Below, one piece after another: positions 37,512-50,800 of a DNA stretch of 64,000 nucleotides (its first letter is position 1; every line of letters begins with the position of its first letter). Both the position numbers and the translations under genes were made by a program. The notes under the pieces are model-generated. The model did no database searches and was not told the origin of the DNA. It saw nothing but the letters and a program-made list of their open reading frames with translations. The stretch spans positions 107,304 to 171,303 of the forward strand of contig CADCDK010000007.1 in NCBI GenBank assembly GCA_902800185.1. The letters are read 5' to 3'. This stretch comes from an uncultured Prevotellaceae bacterium. Lineage in GTDB: Bacteria; Bacteroidota; Bacteroidia; Bacteroidales; Bacteroidaceae.

Positions 37512-37741
37512 ATAAATTATTTATTTTTTATGCCGAGACGTTGTAACTTCGCGAAGCAAAGTTACTAAAAAAATTGTAAATTATGAATTATGATTATTTT
37601 TTGTAACTTTGGCTACGCCGAACTTCTTTGACCAAAGGTACAAAGCGCTAAAGCGACTCCTTTGTTCTCGGCAATGAAAAGATTTAGAGTCCTTTGCTAA
37701 GGGACGGCTATAATGCAGGGTAAAAAAGTTCTCTTTTATTT
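37512..37741. other. AT-rich gap between maoC and deoxynucleoside kinase promoters
   Basis: Between the divergent promoters of maoC and the first kinase lie 230 nt without a gene. A second copy of the promoter-like string TTTGTAACTTTGGC occurs at 37600-37613 (the working copy is at 37761-37774), and a palindromic GTAACTTCGCGAAGCAAAGTTAC at 37541-37563 can form a short hairpin. Otherwise nothing is recognised; it looks like filler or decayed sequence. Confidence 0.5.
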
Positions 37742-37772
37742 TTTGCACTTCTCTCAACTTTTTGTAACTTTG
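37742..37772 (+). promoter_or_regulatory. Promoter of the deoxynucleoside kinase pair and mutY
   Basis: TTTG at 37742-37745, a 19-nt spacer, then TAACTTTG at 37765-37772 followed by C. The first kinase ATG is 22 nt downstream. Confidence 0.8.
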
Positions 37773-37794
37773 CCAACGAGATGAACTAAAAACC

Positions 37795-38424
37795 ATGCAC
37801 ATAGCAGTAGCTGGAAACATAGGAAGCGGCAAGACAACGCTCACCACGATGCTTGCCAAACAATACGGATGGGAGCCACGCTTCGAGGCTGTGGACTACA
37901 ATCCGTATCTGGAAGACTATTACAAGGACATTCCCCGCTGGTCGTTTGCGCTGGAGGTCTATTTCCTGAAGCAGCGATTCAAGGATATTCTCGACATCCG
38001 CCGTACTGACCATACGGTGATTCAAGATCGCTCGATCTTCGAGGGCGTGTATGTGTTCACCGCCACAAACAAGGCGATGGGCAACATGAGCGACCGCGAC
38101 TTCGACACTTACATGGAGCTGTTCGAGCAGATGATGGAGATAGTGGAGTATCCCGACCTGATGATCTACCTGCGGTCGGAGTTGCCGCATCTGGTGGAAA
38201 ACATCCAGAAAAGGGGACGCGACTACGAACAGACGATTCCGCTGGAATATCTGAGCAATCTGAATGAACGATACGAGGACTTTATATTTAATAAGTATAA
38301 GGGACGGAAGCTGGTGGTGGAGGTCGATGAGCTCGACTTCCTGCATAACCCCAAGGACTTCGCGGGCATTCTCGACCGCGTCGATTCGCAGCTGTTTGGC
38401 CTGTTCTCTCCTCATGAACTGTAA
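37795..38424 (+). CDS. Deoxynucleoside kinase (first of a tandem pair)
   Basis: Salvage kinase phosphorylating deoxynucleosides. The 209-residue product starts with the P-loop IAVAGNIGSGKTTLTTML (residues ~3-20), has the substrate-pocket motif DIPRWSFALEVYFLKQR with the Arg and Gln region, the catalytic QDRSIFEGVYVF (DRS motif, about residue 77) and the lid region YLRSELPHLVENIQKRGRDYE. These mark the dCK/dGK family rather than thymidine kinase. It is very similar over its whole length to the next gene, so the pair arose by duplication; comparable pairs in Firmicutes form dAdo/dGuo kinases that work as heterodimers. Confidence 0.93.
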   Translation: MHIAVAGNIGSGKTTLTTMLAKQYGWEPRFEAVDYNPYLEDYYKDIPRWSFALEVYFLKQRFKDILDIRRTDHTVIQDRSIFEGVYVFTATNKAMGNMSDRDFDTYMELFEQMMEIVEYPDLMIYLRSELPHLVENIQKRGRDYEQTIPLEYLSNLNERYEDFIFNKYKGRKLVVEVDELDFLHNPKDFAGILDRVDSQLFGLFSPHEL

Positions 38425-38450
38425 ACCGTAAACTGTAAACCCAACATACT

Positions 38451-39068
38451 ATGCACATAGCAATAGCCGGAAACATTGGCAGCGGAAAGACAACGCTGAC
38501 CAAGATGCTTGCCAAGCGATACGGATGGATACCGCGCTTCGAGCCTGTGGACAACAACCCCTATCTGGCGGACTTTTATGCCGATATGCCCCGTTGGTCG
38601 TTCAACCTGCAGGTCTATTTCCTGAACAAACGTTTCAAGGAGGTGGTGGAAATCTCTAAGAGCAGCGACACGATCATCCAGGATCGCACCATCTTTGAAG
38701 ACGCGCGCATCTTTGCCCCCAACCTGCACGGACAGGGGATGATGAGCGACCGCGACTTCCAGAACTATACTGACCTCTTCGACCTGATGATGTCGCTGGT
38801 CAAGTTGCCCGATCTGATGATCTATATCCGCTCGACCATCCCGAACCTCGTGGCGCAGATACAGAAGCGCGGACGCGACTTCGAGAAGTCTATCCGCATC
38901 GACTATCTGCAGGGATTGAACCAGCGTTACGAGGATTGGATTGCCACGTACAAGGGGAACCTGATTATCGTTGATGGTGACACGATGAAGTTCGAAGCCG
39001 ACACGCATGCGTTCCAGAAAATCACCGACATGATTGACGCGAAGCTCTATGGACTCTTCCCCATGTAG
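38451..39068 (+). CDS. Deoxynucleoside kinase (second of a tandem pair)
   Basis: Paralogue of the preceding gene, 205 residues. It has the same P-loop IAIAGNIGSGKTTLTKML, the matching pocket motif DMPRWSFNLQVYFLNKR and catalytic QDRTIFEDARIF where the first copy has QDRSIFEGVYVF. The difference in the residues after DR(S/T)IFE and in the pocket suggests divided substrate preference between the two copies, which is inference. 26 nt separates it from the first kinase and its 3' end overlaps the mutY start by 20 nt. Confidence 0.93.
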   Translation: MHIAIAGNIGSGKTTLTKMLAKRYGWIPRFEPVDNNPYLADFYADMPRWSFNLQVYFLNKRFKEVVEISKSSDTIIQDRTIFEDARIFAPNLHGQGMMSDRDFQNYTDLFDLMMSLVKLPDLMIYIRSTIPNLVAQIQKRGRDFEKSIRIDYLQGLNQRYEDWIATYKGNLIIVDGDTMKFEADTHAFQKITDMIDAKLYGLFPM

Positions 39069-40101
39069 CTTTGCTTCGGTATTGCTGAAGTGGTTTGAGG
39101 AAAACGGGCGCGAGTTGCCTTGGCGCGAGACGAAAGACCCGTATGCCATTTGGCTGAGTGAAGTCATTCTGCAACAGACTCGCATTCAGCAGGGATGGGC
39201 ATACTGGGAGCGTTTCATGCAGCACTTCCCTCGGGTGGAGGACTTGGCTGCCGCAACGGAGGACGAGGTGATGCGCCTATGGCAGGGACTGGGCTACTAC
39301 AGTCGCGCACGCAACCTGCACACCGCTGCCCGTCAGATTGTGGAGCGGGGCGGCTTTCCGCAGACTTTCGAGGAAATCAAACAGCTGAAAGGTGTCGGCG
39401 ACTATACGGCGGCGGCTATCGGCTCTATAGCCTTTGGGTTGCCCGTGGCGGTGGTCGATGGTAATGTCTATCGTGTGCTTGCCCGCCATTTCGGTATCGA
39501 AACCCCCATCAACTCCACCGAAGGCAAGAAACTCTTTGCTACGTTGGCACAAGAGCTTCTTCCCAAGAGCCAGCCATCGGAGTTCAACCAGGCGATGATG
39601 GACTTTGGCGCCATTCAGTGTGCGCCCCAGTCGCCACGCTGCCTGCTCTGCCCGTTGGCGGAGACGTGCGAAGCCTTGCGCACGGATAGGGTAGAGGAAT
39701 TGCCTGTGAAGCTGAAGACGGTGAAGGTGAAGACGCGCCGACTGACATACGTCTATGTGCGCTATCAAGGAGAAACCGCCCTCCACAGGCGTGAGGCGGG
39801 TGACATCTGGCAAGGACTTTGGGAACCCTTGCTGGTTTCTGATTCCCCCCAACCATCCAACGTCAACCTTCCCTTCTCTGTAGAGGGAACGCTGACCCTT
39901 TTGCGCAAGGATGTGAAGCATGTGCTCACCCACCGCATCCTGTTAACCGATTTCTATTTGTTTGAGTGCAAGGAAAAGCCGACCTTACCAGTCGGCTATC
40001 AATGGATTCCTGAGTCGGAGCTGGAGAACTACGCCGTTCCCCGTCTGATAGAACTTCTTTGGGAGGTCGTCGCCTCCCCAGTCTCTCACTTCACGATTTG
40101 A
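39049..40101 (+). CDS. mutY: A/G-specific adenine glycosylase
   Basis: Base-excision repair enzyme removing A opposite 8-oxoG. The open frame begins at a TTG at 39034, but the ATG at 39049, overlapping the kinase stop by 20 nt, is a better start; product ~350 residues. Seen are the catalytic Glu in WLSEVILQQTRIQQGWAYW, the helix-hairpin-helix LKGVGDYTAAAIGSIAFG with the catalytic Asp soon after in VVDGNVYRVLAR, and the 4Fe-4S loop CAPQSPRCLLCPLAETC (C-x6-C-x2-C-x5-C). A Nudix-like MutY C-terminal domain that reads 8-oxoG follows (residues ~230-350). Convergent with crcB, 16-nt overlap. Confidence 0.95.
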   Translation: MDSSPCSFASVLLKWFEENGRELPWRETKDPYAIWLSEVILQQTRIQQGWAYWERFMQHFPRVEDLAAATEDEVMRLWQGLGYYSRARNLHTAARQIVERGGFPQTFEEIKQLKGVGDYTAAAIGSIAFGLPVAVVDGNVYRVLARHFGIETPINSTEGKKLFATLAQELLPKSQPSEFNQAMMDFGAIQCAPQSPRCLLCPLAETCEALRTDRVEELPVKLKTVKVKTRRLTYVYVRYQGETALHRREAGDIWQGLWEPLLVSDSPQPSNVNLPFSVEGTLTLLRKDVKHVLTHRILLTDFYLFECKEKPTLPVGYQWIPESELENYAVPRLIELLWEVVASPVSHFTI

Positions 40102-40451
40102 TAGCCAAGTATCACGGCAAGCAATCCGAGCACAAGACTGGCCAGCGTATATAGAACAGCTGACAGCATGGAACCGTCACGTCCCAACATCAGGTTCTCG
40201 TTCATAAACGTGGAGAAAGTGGTAAAACCGCCACAGAATCCCGTCACTAATACCAACTTGGTCGTGGGCGAAATGTTTCCTCCAAGAGAAAGACCGGAGA
40301 GCAACCCAATCAGGAAGCACCCCGCAATATTGACTGCCATCGTTCCCCACGGGAAACTGACCGCCATCCATGACTGAACGGCCTTACCAACCAGATAACG
40401 TGCTCCACCGCCAAAGAAACTGCCAATGCAAACCAATAATAATCCTTTCAC
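40086..40451 (-). CDS. crcB: Fluoride efflux channel CrcB/Fluc
   Basis: Small membrane channel that exports fluoride as a dimer. The 121-residue product has four hydrophobic segments and the family motifs GGGARYLVGK near residue 14 and TGFCGGFTTFSTFMNEN near residue 70, which carries the sodium-site and Phe-box residues. The start codon is GTG (40451); no ATG is in frame nearby. Only one crcB copy is seen, so it is a homodimer type. No fluoride riboswitch is recognised upstream; the gap is filled by repeats. Confidence 0.92.
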   Translation of the reverse strand: MKGLLLVCIGSFFGGGARYLVGKAVQSWMAVSFPWGTMAVNIAGCFLIGLLSGLSLGGNISPTTKLVLVTGFCGGFTTFSTFMNENLMLGRDGSMLSAVLYTLASLVLGLLAVILGYQIVK

Positions 40452-40600
40452 AATACTTGTATTTTGATTTTTGAATTATGATTTTTGAATTTTGATTTAT
40501 TCTCGCTTCGCTGCGATTAAGAATTTCCTCGGCTTTTGCCACACCTATTCCCTATTACTTATTACCTATTACCTCTTAATTTCTAATTGCCTTTAGGCAA

Positions 40601-40690
40601 CAACTCTCAACTCTAAACTCTCAACTCTCAACTCTAAACTCTCAACTCTCAACTCTAAACTCTCAACTCTCAACTCTAAACTCTCAACTT
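40601..40690 (-). repeat. 21-bp tandem repeat overlapping the nrdG stop
   Basis: Four exact copies of the 21-bp unit (plus strand CAACTCTCAACTCTAAACTCT) cover 40601-40684, with a partial fifth. The array runs into the 3' end of nrdG, so the final codons and the TAG stop of nrdG are formed by repeat sequence. Upstream of it (40490-40600) the gap to crcB holds further TATTACCTATT-type tracts and no gene. Confidence 0.92.
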
Positions 40691-41185
40691 CACCCCCTCT
40701 TCATCAACAAGCATGACCTTCCCTGCTTGGAGCGAAGCCTGCACGTCGATGAGGCGTTGGTTGGAACTGCCCCGGAAGAGCAGGTCTTCGTTGCGTAGTG
40801 CCTGAATGTAAGGGCCATCTACAAGCACGTCGATGAGCTCCAGTAGCTTTCTTTGTGCGGGGTTCTTGAGCAGGTTCTCGTAGAGATAGCCCGTGAAGCA
40901 CCAGATGTCTTTCTCGGTGCGCTCGCGGATGGCTTGTGCCAGTTCCGTGAATCCCGCTGCCTGGAACATCGGGTCGCCGCCGCTGAAGGTGACGTTGGCG
41001 TAGGAGTCGGCTTCGATAATCTCCATGATTTCCTCGGTGGACATCATGTGTCCCTTCTTGATGTCCCATGATTGAGGGTTATGGCATCCCCAGCAGTGGT
41101 TCGGGCATCCCGCGCAGTAGATGCTTGTGCGGAAGCCCGGGCCATCCACCATCGTGTCTTCTATGATGTTGAGTACGGAGATCAT
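40676..41185 (-). CDS. nrdG: Anaerobic ribonucleoside-triphosphate reductase activating protein
   Basis: Radical SAM activase that creates the glycyl radical in NrdD. The 169-residue product has YCAGCPNHCWGCHNPQSWD near residue 24, with the C-x3-C-x2-C cluster motif in CPNHCWGC, and the SAM motif NVTFSGGDPMFQ near residue 63. It starts directly after the nrdD stop codon (no gap), so the two are co-translated. Its last residues KLRV and stop codon are read from a 21-bp tandem repeat, so the exact C-terminus may vary between strains. Confidence 0.95.
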   Translation of the reverse strand: MISVLNIIEDTMVDGPGFRTSIYCAGCPNHCWGCHNPQSWDIKKGHMMSTEEIMEIIEADSYANVTFSGGDPMFQAAGFTELAQAIRERTEKDIWCFTGYLYENLLKNPAQRKLLELIDVLVDGPYIQALRNEDLLFRGSSNQRLIDVQASLQAGKVMLVDEEGVKLRV

Positions 41186-45691
<4,506 letters not shown>

Positions 45692-45725
45692 GAAATGTAG
45701 GAATTAGAAGTTTTGATAAAATAGA

Positions 45726-46391
45726 ATGAAAGTAATTGTTAGTCAAGAGATAGAAGCTGTCTGCCCGGGCTTTGTCGGTGCCTGTGTTGAGGCAGACGTG
45801 GTGAATACGTCCTATTCCGAAGGACTATGGAAGGAGATTGAGCTGATGGGCGAGCGCTTCCGACAAGAGCTCACCACCGAGACGCTCAAGGAACTGCCGG
45901 GCATCGCTGCCACACGTCGAGTATATAGGGCCTGTGGCAAAGACCCCTCGCGCTATCGCCCTGCCTCCGAACAGCTCATCCGTCGCATGCTGCAAGGGAA
46001 AGAACTCTATCAGCGTGACACACTCGTTGACCTCGTCAATCTGGCGAGCATTGCCTACGGGTACAGCATCGGCGGCTTCGATGCCTCGAAATTCGTGGGC
46101 GATACGCTCACGCTGGGTGTTGGGTGTGCCGGCGAGCCATACGAGGGTATCGGACGAGGCATCATCAATATTGAGGGATTGCCCGTCTATCGCGACCAAC
46201 AGGGTGGGGTAGGAACGCCCACCAGCGACAACGAGCGCACGAAGATGGAACTCTCCACACGCCGACTCTGCGTGCTCATCAACGGCTATGACGGCAACGA
46301 AGAACGTGTGCGTGCCAATGCCGAGTTCATCCAGGAGCTGCTTCGGAAATATTGCTCTTCCGACGGAGGCCATTATTTCATCTATCAATAG
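45726..46391 (+). CDS. B3/B4 (tRNA synthetase editing-like) domain protein
   Basis: A 221-residue free-standing B3/B4 domain, the fold found as an editing module in the beta subunit of phenylalanyl-tRNA synthetase. Family traits seen are the ACGKDPSRYRPASEQLIRRML segment near residue 70 (cited as CGKDPSRYRPASEQLIRRM), LVDLVNLASIAYGYSIGGFDA, and the late SDNERTKMELSTRR. It may clear mischarged tRNA or D-aminoacyl-tRNA, but free B3/B4 proteins lack a firm function. It follows ligA by 34 nt on the same strand and is probably in the same message. Confidence 0.88.
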   Translation: MKVIVSQEIEAVCPGFVGACVEADVVNTSYSEGLWKEIELMGERFRQELTTETLKELPGIAATRRVYRACGKDPSRYRPASEQLIRRMLQGKELYQRDTLVDLVNLASIAYGYSIGGFDASKFVGDTLTLGVGCAGEPYEGIGRGIINIEGLPVYRDQQGGVGTPTSDNERTKMELSTRRLCVLINGYDGNEERVRANAEFIQELLRKYCSSDGGHYFIYQ

Positions 46392-46486
46392 TGATTAAAA
46401 CAAACATGAACCAAAACTATGAAAACCCATTTCTGCGAAATGAAAAACCCCGTTTCACTAAAAAACCTCTATCTTCCTTTGTCTCC

Positions 46487-46730
46487 CTTTAACTTCCCGA
46501 AGCGAGCATAGCGAGCTAACTCCTTTAACTCCTTTAACTTCCTAAACTCGCTCTCATTATTTTCTCGGTTTTTCTTCTTGAAAGTTTCTGCACAACGTGC
46601 TTGGTTCTGCTGTCGTCAGGAAGTTAGCGGAAAGTCCACTTTCACCATCTTCCTGCGCAACAGAACTGGTTCTTGCGAACAATAGCTTTCGAGAAGTGTT
46701 TTTGCGGTTTTGTTCTTCAGGAAGGAAGCG
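46487..46730 (+). repeat. 244-bp direct repeat, copy 1, with nested hairpin
   Basis: Matches 46768-47012 with scattered single-base differences. Within it 46574-46696 can fold on itself: CTTCTTGAAAG (46574-46584) with CTTTCGAGAAG (46686-46696), GTTCTG (46604-46609) with CAGAAC (46661-46666), CAGGAAG (46617-46623) with CTTCCTG (46649-46655), and GAAAGT (46630-46635) with ACTTTC (46638-46643). The 5' part has the CTTTAACTTCCCGAAGCGAG sequence also found at 27.3 kb. Confidence 0.9.
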
Positions 46731-46767
46731 CTTTCATCCTCCCAATTCTGCAGCCAAAACTATTGTC

Positions 46768-47012
46768 CTTTAACTTCCCGAAGCGAGCATAGCGAGCTAA
46801 CTTCTTTAACTCCTTTAACTTCCTAAACTCGCTCCCATTGTTTTCCCGGTTTTTCTTCTTGAAAGTTTCTGCACAACGTGCTTGGTTCTGCTGTCATCAG
46901 GAAGTTTGTGGAAAGTTCACTTTCCCCTTCTTCCTGCGCAACAGAACAGGTTCTTGCGAACAATAAGCTTTCGAGAAGTGTTTTTGCGGTTTTTGTCTTC
47001 AGGAAGGAGGCG
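46768..47012 (+). repeat. 244-bp direct repeat, copy 2, with nested hairpin
   Basis: Second copy, 281 nt after the first. All four stems are kept: CTTCTTGAAAG at 46855-46865 with CTTTCGAGAAG at 46968-46978, GTTCTG at 46885-46890 with CAGAAC at 46942-46947, and the inner CAGGAAG/CTTCCTG and GAAAGT/ACTTTC pairs. Differences between copies fall mostly in loops or spacers, and the innermost stem is one pair longer here. Confidence 0.9.
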
Positions 47013-47091
47013 TCCCGCAAGCTTTGCAAAAAGCAAACAGGATTTCCACGTTTGCTTTCTTTTTGTTAGACAAAACAGTCGATTAAAACAA

Positions 47092-47126
47092 AACTGTCAG
47101 TACCAAGTGGGTTGGTACTGACAGTT
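47092..47126. repeat. Perfect 15-bp inverted repeat
   Basis: AACTGTCAGTACCAA (47092-47106), loop GTGGG, then TTGGTACTGACAGTT (47112-47126). No T run follows directly. Related motifs continue to its right: CTGGTACTGAG at 47142-47152 with ACTGAG/CTCAGT hairpin, and GTGGTACTC at 47167-47175. It could serve as terminator for either flanking gene, a protein-binding site, or a mobile-element end. Confidence 0.85.
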
Positions 47127-47225
47127 CCAAGTTTTAAACACATGCTGGTACTGAGAATTCCACTCAGTGGTACTCACGCTACCAGGCAGAGAAAACAAGC
47201 CTACCGCTTAGTGGAAACGATGCCG

Positions 47226-47669
47226 TTAGAAGTCGAACACATACCGATAATGCTCGAAAGTCAGATCTTTTGTGTAGCCGTATTCTGCGAAAAGATCCAG
47301 AATCCATTGCTGTTGCTCGGGAGTGAGCAGTCGCTTCCCGCTGTTGTATCGGTAGTAGGCACCGTGACTTCCCAGGTAAGCCTTTACCTTCTCCCGCAAC
47401 AGCGTGTAGTGCTTCTGCTTCACCTCTTTGAAAAGATTCTCAAATCCGTATGCCGCCCTGATGATGCGGCGAGGCTTGAAGTGTCGGCACTCCCCGTTCC
47501 GATAAGCCGAGCGATACACGGCATTGCCGACAGTAACGTCGTCTGGCACGTGTTCGCCCGCCATATAGCGCAGACACTCCCCGTGCAGGGGACAGTCATC
47601 ACAGAAACACAATGCCCATGTCGAGGGCACATCTTTAAACTCAAAAGTAATTTCATTTGTCTTGTTCAT
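47226..47669 (-). CDS. Small Cys-rich protein, DUF6078-like
   Basis: A 147-residue protein that I recognise only as like the DUF6078 proteins common in Prevotella and Bacteroides. The N-terminal half has a Cys pattern FCDDCPLHGECLRY (residues ~22-35) and a later GECRHFKP, which could bind metal; the C-terminal half ends with a Tyr-rich helical part (KLLTPEQQQWILDLF-like, then TFEHYRYVFDF). Function unknown. It stands alone between repeat-rich sequence and a restriction gene, facing away from the latter; such proteins are often multi-copy and near mobile DNA. Confidence 0.7.
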   Translation of the reverse strand: MNKTNEITFEFKDVPSTWALCFCDDCPLHGECLRYMAGEHVPDDVTVGNAVYRSAYRNGECRHFKPRRIIRAAYGFENLFKEVKQKHYTLLREKVKAYLGSHGAYYRYNSGKRLLTPEQQQWILDLFAEYGYTKDLTFEHYRYVFDF

Positions 47670-47828
47670 GATTCGTATTATATTATTAAGCGCCTAAAGA
47701 TACAAAATAGCGAGAGCAAAACAAAATAAATTCCTTTATTTTTTTCCGAGCGCACTTAATCTACAACGCAAGCACCGCACCTTTTGAAGTTTTTCATTCA
47801 AAGGCGTGTTACTTCCAAAATTTCTTCG

Positions 47829-47836
47829 TAACTTTG
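47829..47836 (+). promoter_or_regulatory. Bacteroidetes -7 element of the restriction-modification gene
   Basis: TAACTTTG, 39 nt before the ATG at 47876. The -33 site is poor (CGTG). It overlaps the in-frame upstream start at 47834, which is therefore not used. Confidence 0.5.
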
Positions 47837-47875
47837 TACACAGAACGCCCATGGGCGAGAATAACTAAAACCGAT

Positions 47876-50800
47876 ATGGATATAAAAGAATATATCAGCA
47901 CCGTCAATCAAAAGTATCGTGCAGGAAATGCGACCGAGCATAGCTATAGAGGCGCATTGGAGCAATTAATGCAGACGCTATTGCCCAAACTGCGCATTGT
48001 GAACGAACCCAAGCGAGTGAAGTGCGGTGCACCCGACTATATAGCCAGTCGTAAGGATGGTATGCCTGTGTTCTACATCGAGGCAAAGGATATTGGTGAC
48101 AACGATCTTAACGGACGCAATCCTCATGGTCATAAAGAGCAGTTTACACGCTACAAGCAGGCTCTCGACTATATCATCTTCACAGACTATCTGGACTTCC
48201 ACCTTTACGAACATGGTGAGTTTGTGGATAGTGTACGTATTGCTGAAGTGAAAGGCGACAAGATAGTAGCTATCAACGAGAACGAGGAGAAATTCTTAAA
48301 TCTCATAGAGCATGTAGGCAACAATGCCATCCAACGCATCACATCGGCATCACGTTTGGCAAAGTTGATGGCAGGTAAAGCGCGTCTTTTGGAGAATATC
48401 ATTGAACAGGCCATGAATGATGACACGGAAAGCTATGCCAATGACAATTTGCGCGGTCAGTATCAGGCTTTTAAGGACGTACTCATTCAGGAACTGAAGC
48501 CAACGGATTTTGCCGACATCTATGCCCAGACTATTGCCTACGGCATGTTTGCAGCTCGCTTGCACGATGACACCCCTGAAGACTTTAGCCGTGAGGAGGC
48601 TGCTAAGTTGATTCCAAAGACCAATCCTTTCCTGCGTCAGATATTCAACAACCTGGCAGGCAATGATCTTGATGAGCGCATCGCTTGGGTAGTAGATGAT
48701 TTAGTGACGGTATTCCTGGCTTCTGACTTACAGAAAATCATGAAAGCCTATGGTGAGGACAAACGCCACCACGACCCCATGATTCACTTCTATGAGGATT
48801 TCCTTTCAGAATACAATCCCAAACTGCGTAAGTCGAAAGGAGTCTGGTACACACCTCAACCTGTTGTCAGCTTCATTGTAAGGGCTGTTGATGAGATTCT
48901 ACAGAAGGAATTCAACTTATCTGAAGGTTTGGCTGACTACTCGATGATAGAGCGTGACGTGACTATTGAACAGAGTCGTGACAAACGTACGGTTGATGGC
49001 ATGAAACACAGGATGGAAAAGTTCCATCGTGTACAGATTCTTGACCCTGCCACAGGTACAGGTACATTCTTGGCAGAAGTGGTCAATCAGATATATGACC
49101 GTTATCGTGACCAACAGGGCATTTGGCAGCAGTATGTGGAACAACATCTGTTGCCCCGTCTGAATGGCTTCGAGATATTGATGGCCTCGTATGCCGTTGC
49201 TCACTTGAAACTTGATATGTTGTTGAGCGAGACGGGCTATCAGCATCAGTCAGAGAAACGCTTGCATGTCTATCTGACCAATTCCCTCGAAGAGAGCAAT
49301 AACGAGCCTCGTACCCTTTTTGCCCAATGGCTTAGCCGAGAGGCCGCAGAAGCCAATGTGATTAAACGCGATTGTCCAGTGATGGTGATGATTGGAAACC
49401 CGCCGTATTCTATCAGCAGTCAGAATAATGGTAAGTGGATTACCAATCTTGTTGCAGATTACAAGAAGGATTTGAATGAAAGAAATATTCAGCCGCTTAG
49501 TGATGATTATATTAAGTTCATACGTCTGGGACAGTATTACATTGAGAAGAATGGCGAAGGAATTATGGCTTTTATTTGCAACAACAGTTTTATTGATGGT
49601 ACTATCCATCGTCAAATGAGACAGTCTTTAATGGGCAACTTTGACAAGATATACATTCTTGACCTTCATGGTAATACTCGCAAAAAAGAGGTGGCTCCTG
49701 ATGGTAGTAAAGACGAGAATGTTTTCGATATCATGCAGGGAGTAAGCATCAATATATTCGTGAAGACTGGAGATAAACAAACACAAGTTTTTCATCACGA
49801 ACTTTATGGCTCACGCGAAAAGAAGTATGAATACCTAAGCAATCACGGCCTAAACGAAGTGTCTTGGCAAGAGGTAAAATTAGAAGAACCTCATTACTTT
49901 TTTGTACCAAAGGACTTTGCTACTCAAAGGGATTATGACAGATGTTTTAAAATTAATGAGTTGATGCCGACTTCAACAAGCGGTGTTAAAACCCATCATG
50001 ATAAAGAATTAGTATCAACGACTCCTTTTAAATCAGAATTTAATACACCATATACTTATAGACCTTTAGACAACCAGTGGATTGATTATGACTTAGATAA
50101 GGTCGTGCGTCATCGTTACAAGTATATGAGTCACATCCTTGATAAGGATAATGTTTCACTTATTATTGGACCGCAAGGTCAAGCTGTCGGTCCTATGCCT
50201 TGGAATGTCATTTTCGTTTCAAAGAACATAGTTGATACTAATATTTTTTATCGTGGCGGCGGAATTGTATTTCCCCTCTACCTCTACTCGCAAAACATGG
50301 GCAAAGAGGAGCGAATTGTCAATTTCAACAAGGAATTGTATGACAAGATAGCCCAAGGTCTAAACTATCTTCCTTGCTATGATGATAATGTGTTGATAGA
50401 CCCAATAAGCGAATACAATGGTGTGCTCTATCCCCAAGCCCTTTTTGATTACATCTATGCTGTGCTTCATAGCCCATCGTATCGTGAGCGCTACAAGGAA
50501 TTCCTGAAGATAGACTTCCCACGCATACCTTATCCAACAGATTGGGAAAAATTCCGTGATTTGTCGGAGCTGGGAGAAGAACTACGACAACTGCATCTGA
50601 TGGAAGACTTGCCCTCAAAGACAGGTATCACCTTCCCGGTGGCAGGTTCCTTGCAGGTGGATTGCTACCGTTGGCAGGACAATCGCGTCTATATCAACGC
50701 AGAGCAATATTTCGATGGTGTGCCAGAATCCGCTTGGAACTTCTTTATCGGAGGCTACCAGCCTGCCCAGAAATGGCTAAAAGACCGCAAGGGCATGACA

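Larger units (their letters stand above)
46392..47225. other. 834-nt gene-free region with structured repeats
   Basis: No credible gene. It holds a short hairpin at 46428-46442, two 244-bp direct repeats and, at its right end, a perfect 15-bp inverted repeat with related GGTACT motifs, each listed separately. Short open frames in it differ between the two repeat copies and have no family features. Confidence 0.7.

Noticed and set aside
40452-40700. CRISPR array
   Set aside because: The repeats at 40.6 kb (and at 30.6 and 36.9 kb) are head-to-tail without unique spacers, so they are plain tandem repeats; no cas genes are present.
46428-46442. Terminator after the B3/B4 gene
   Set aside because: The hairpin CATTTC/GAAATG is only 6 bp and AT-rich, and is followed by A rather than T residues on the plus strand.
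46823-47121. Short open frames on both strands inside the 244-bp repeat
   Set aside because: They are not kept in the first repeat copy and shift frame between copies, so the element looks noncoding.
46392-47225. Insertion sequence
   Set aside because: Direct repeats and a palindrome are present but no transposase fragment is visible, so only a non-autonomous element could be argued.
47112-47729. 205-residue plus-strand frame over the DUF6078-like gene
   Set aside because: Antisense of the Cys-patterned minus-strand protein, which has better codon use and family-like motifs.
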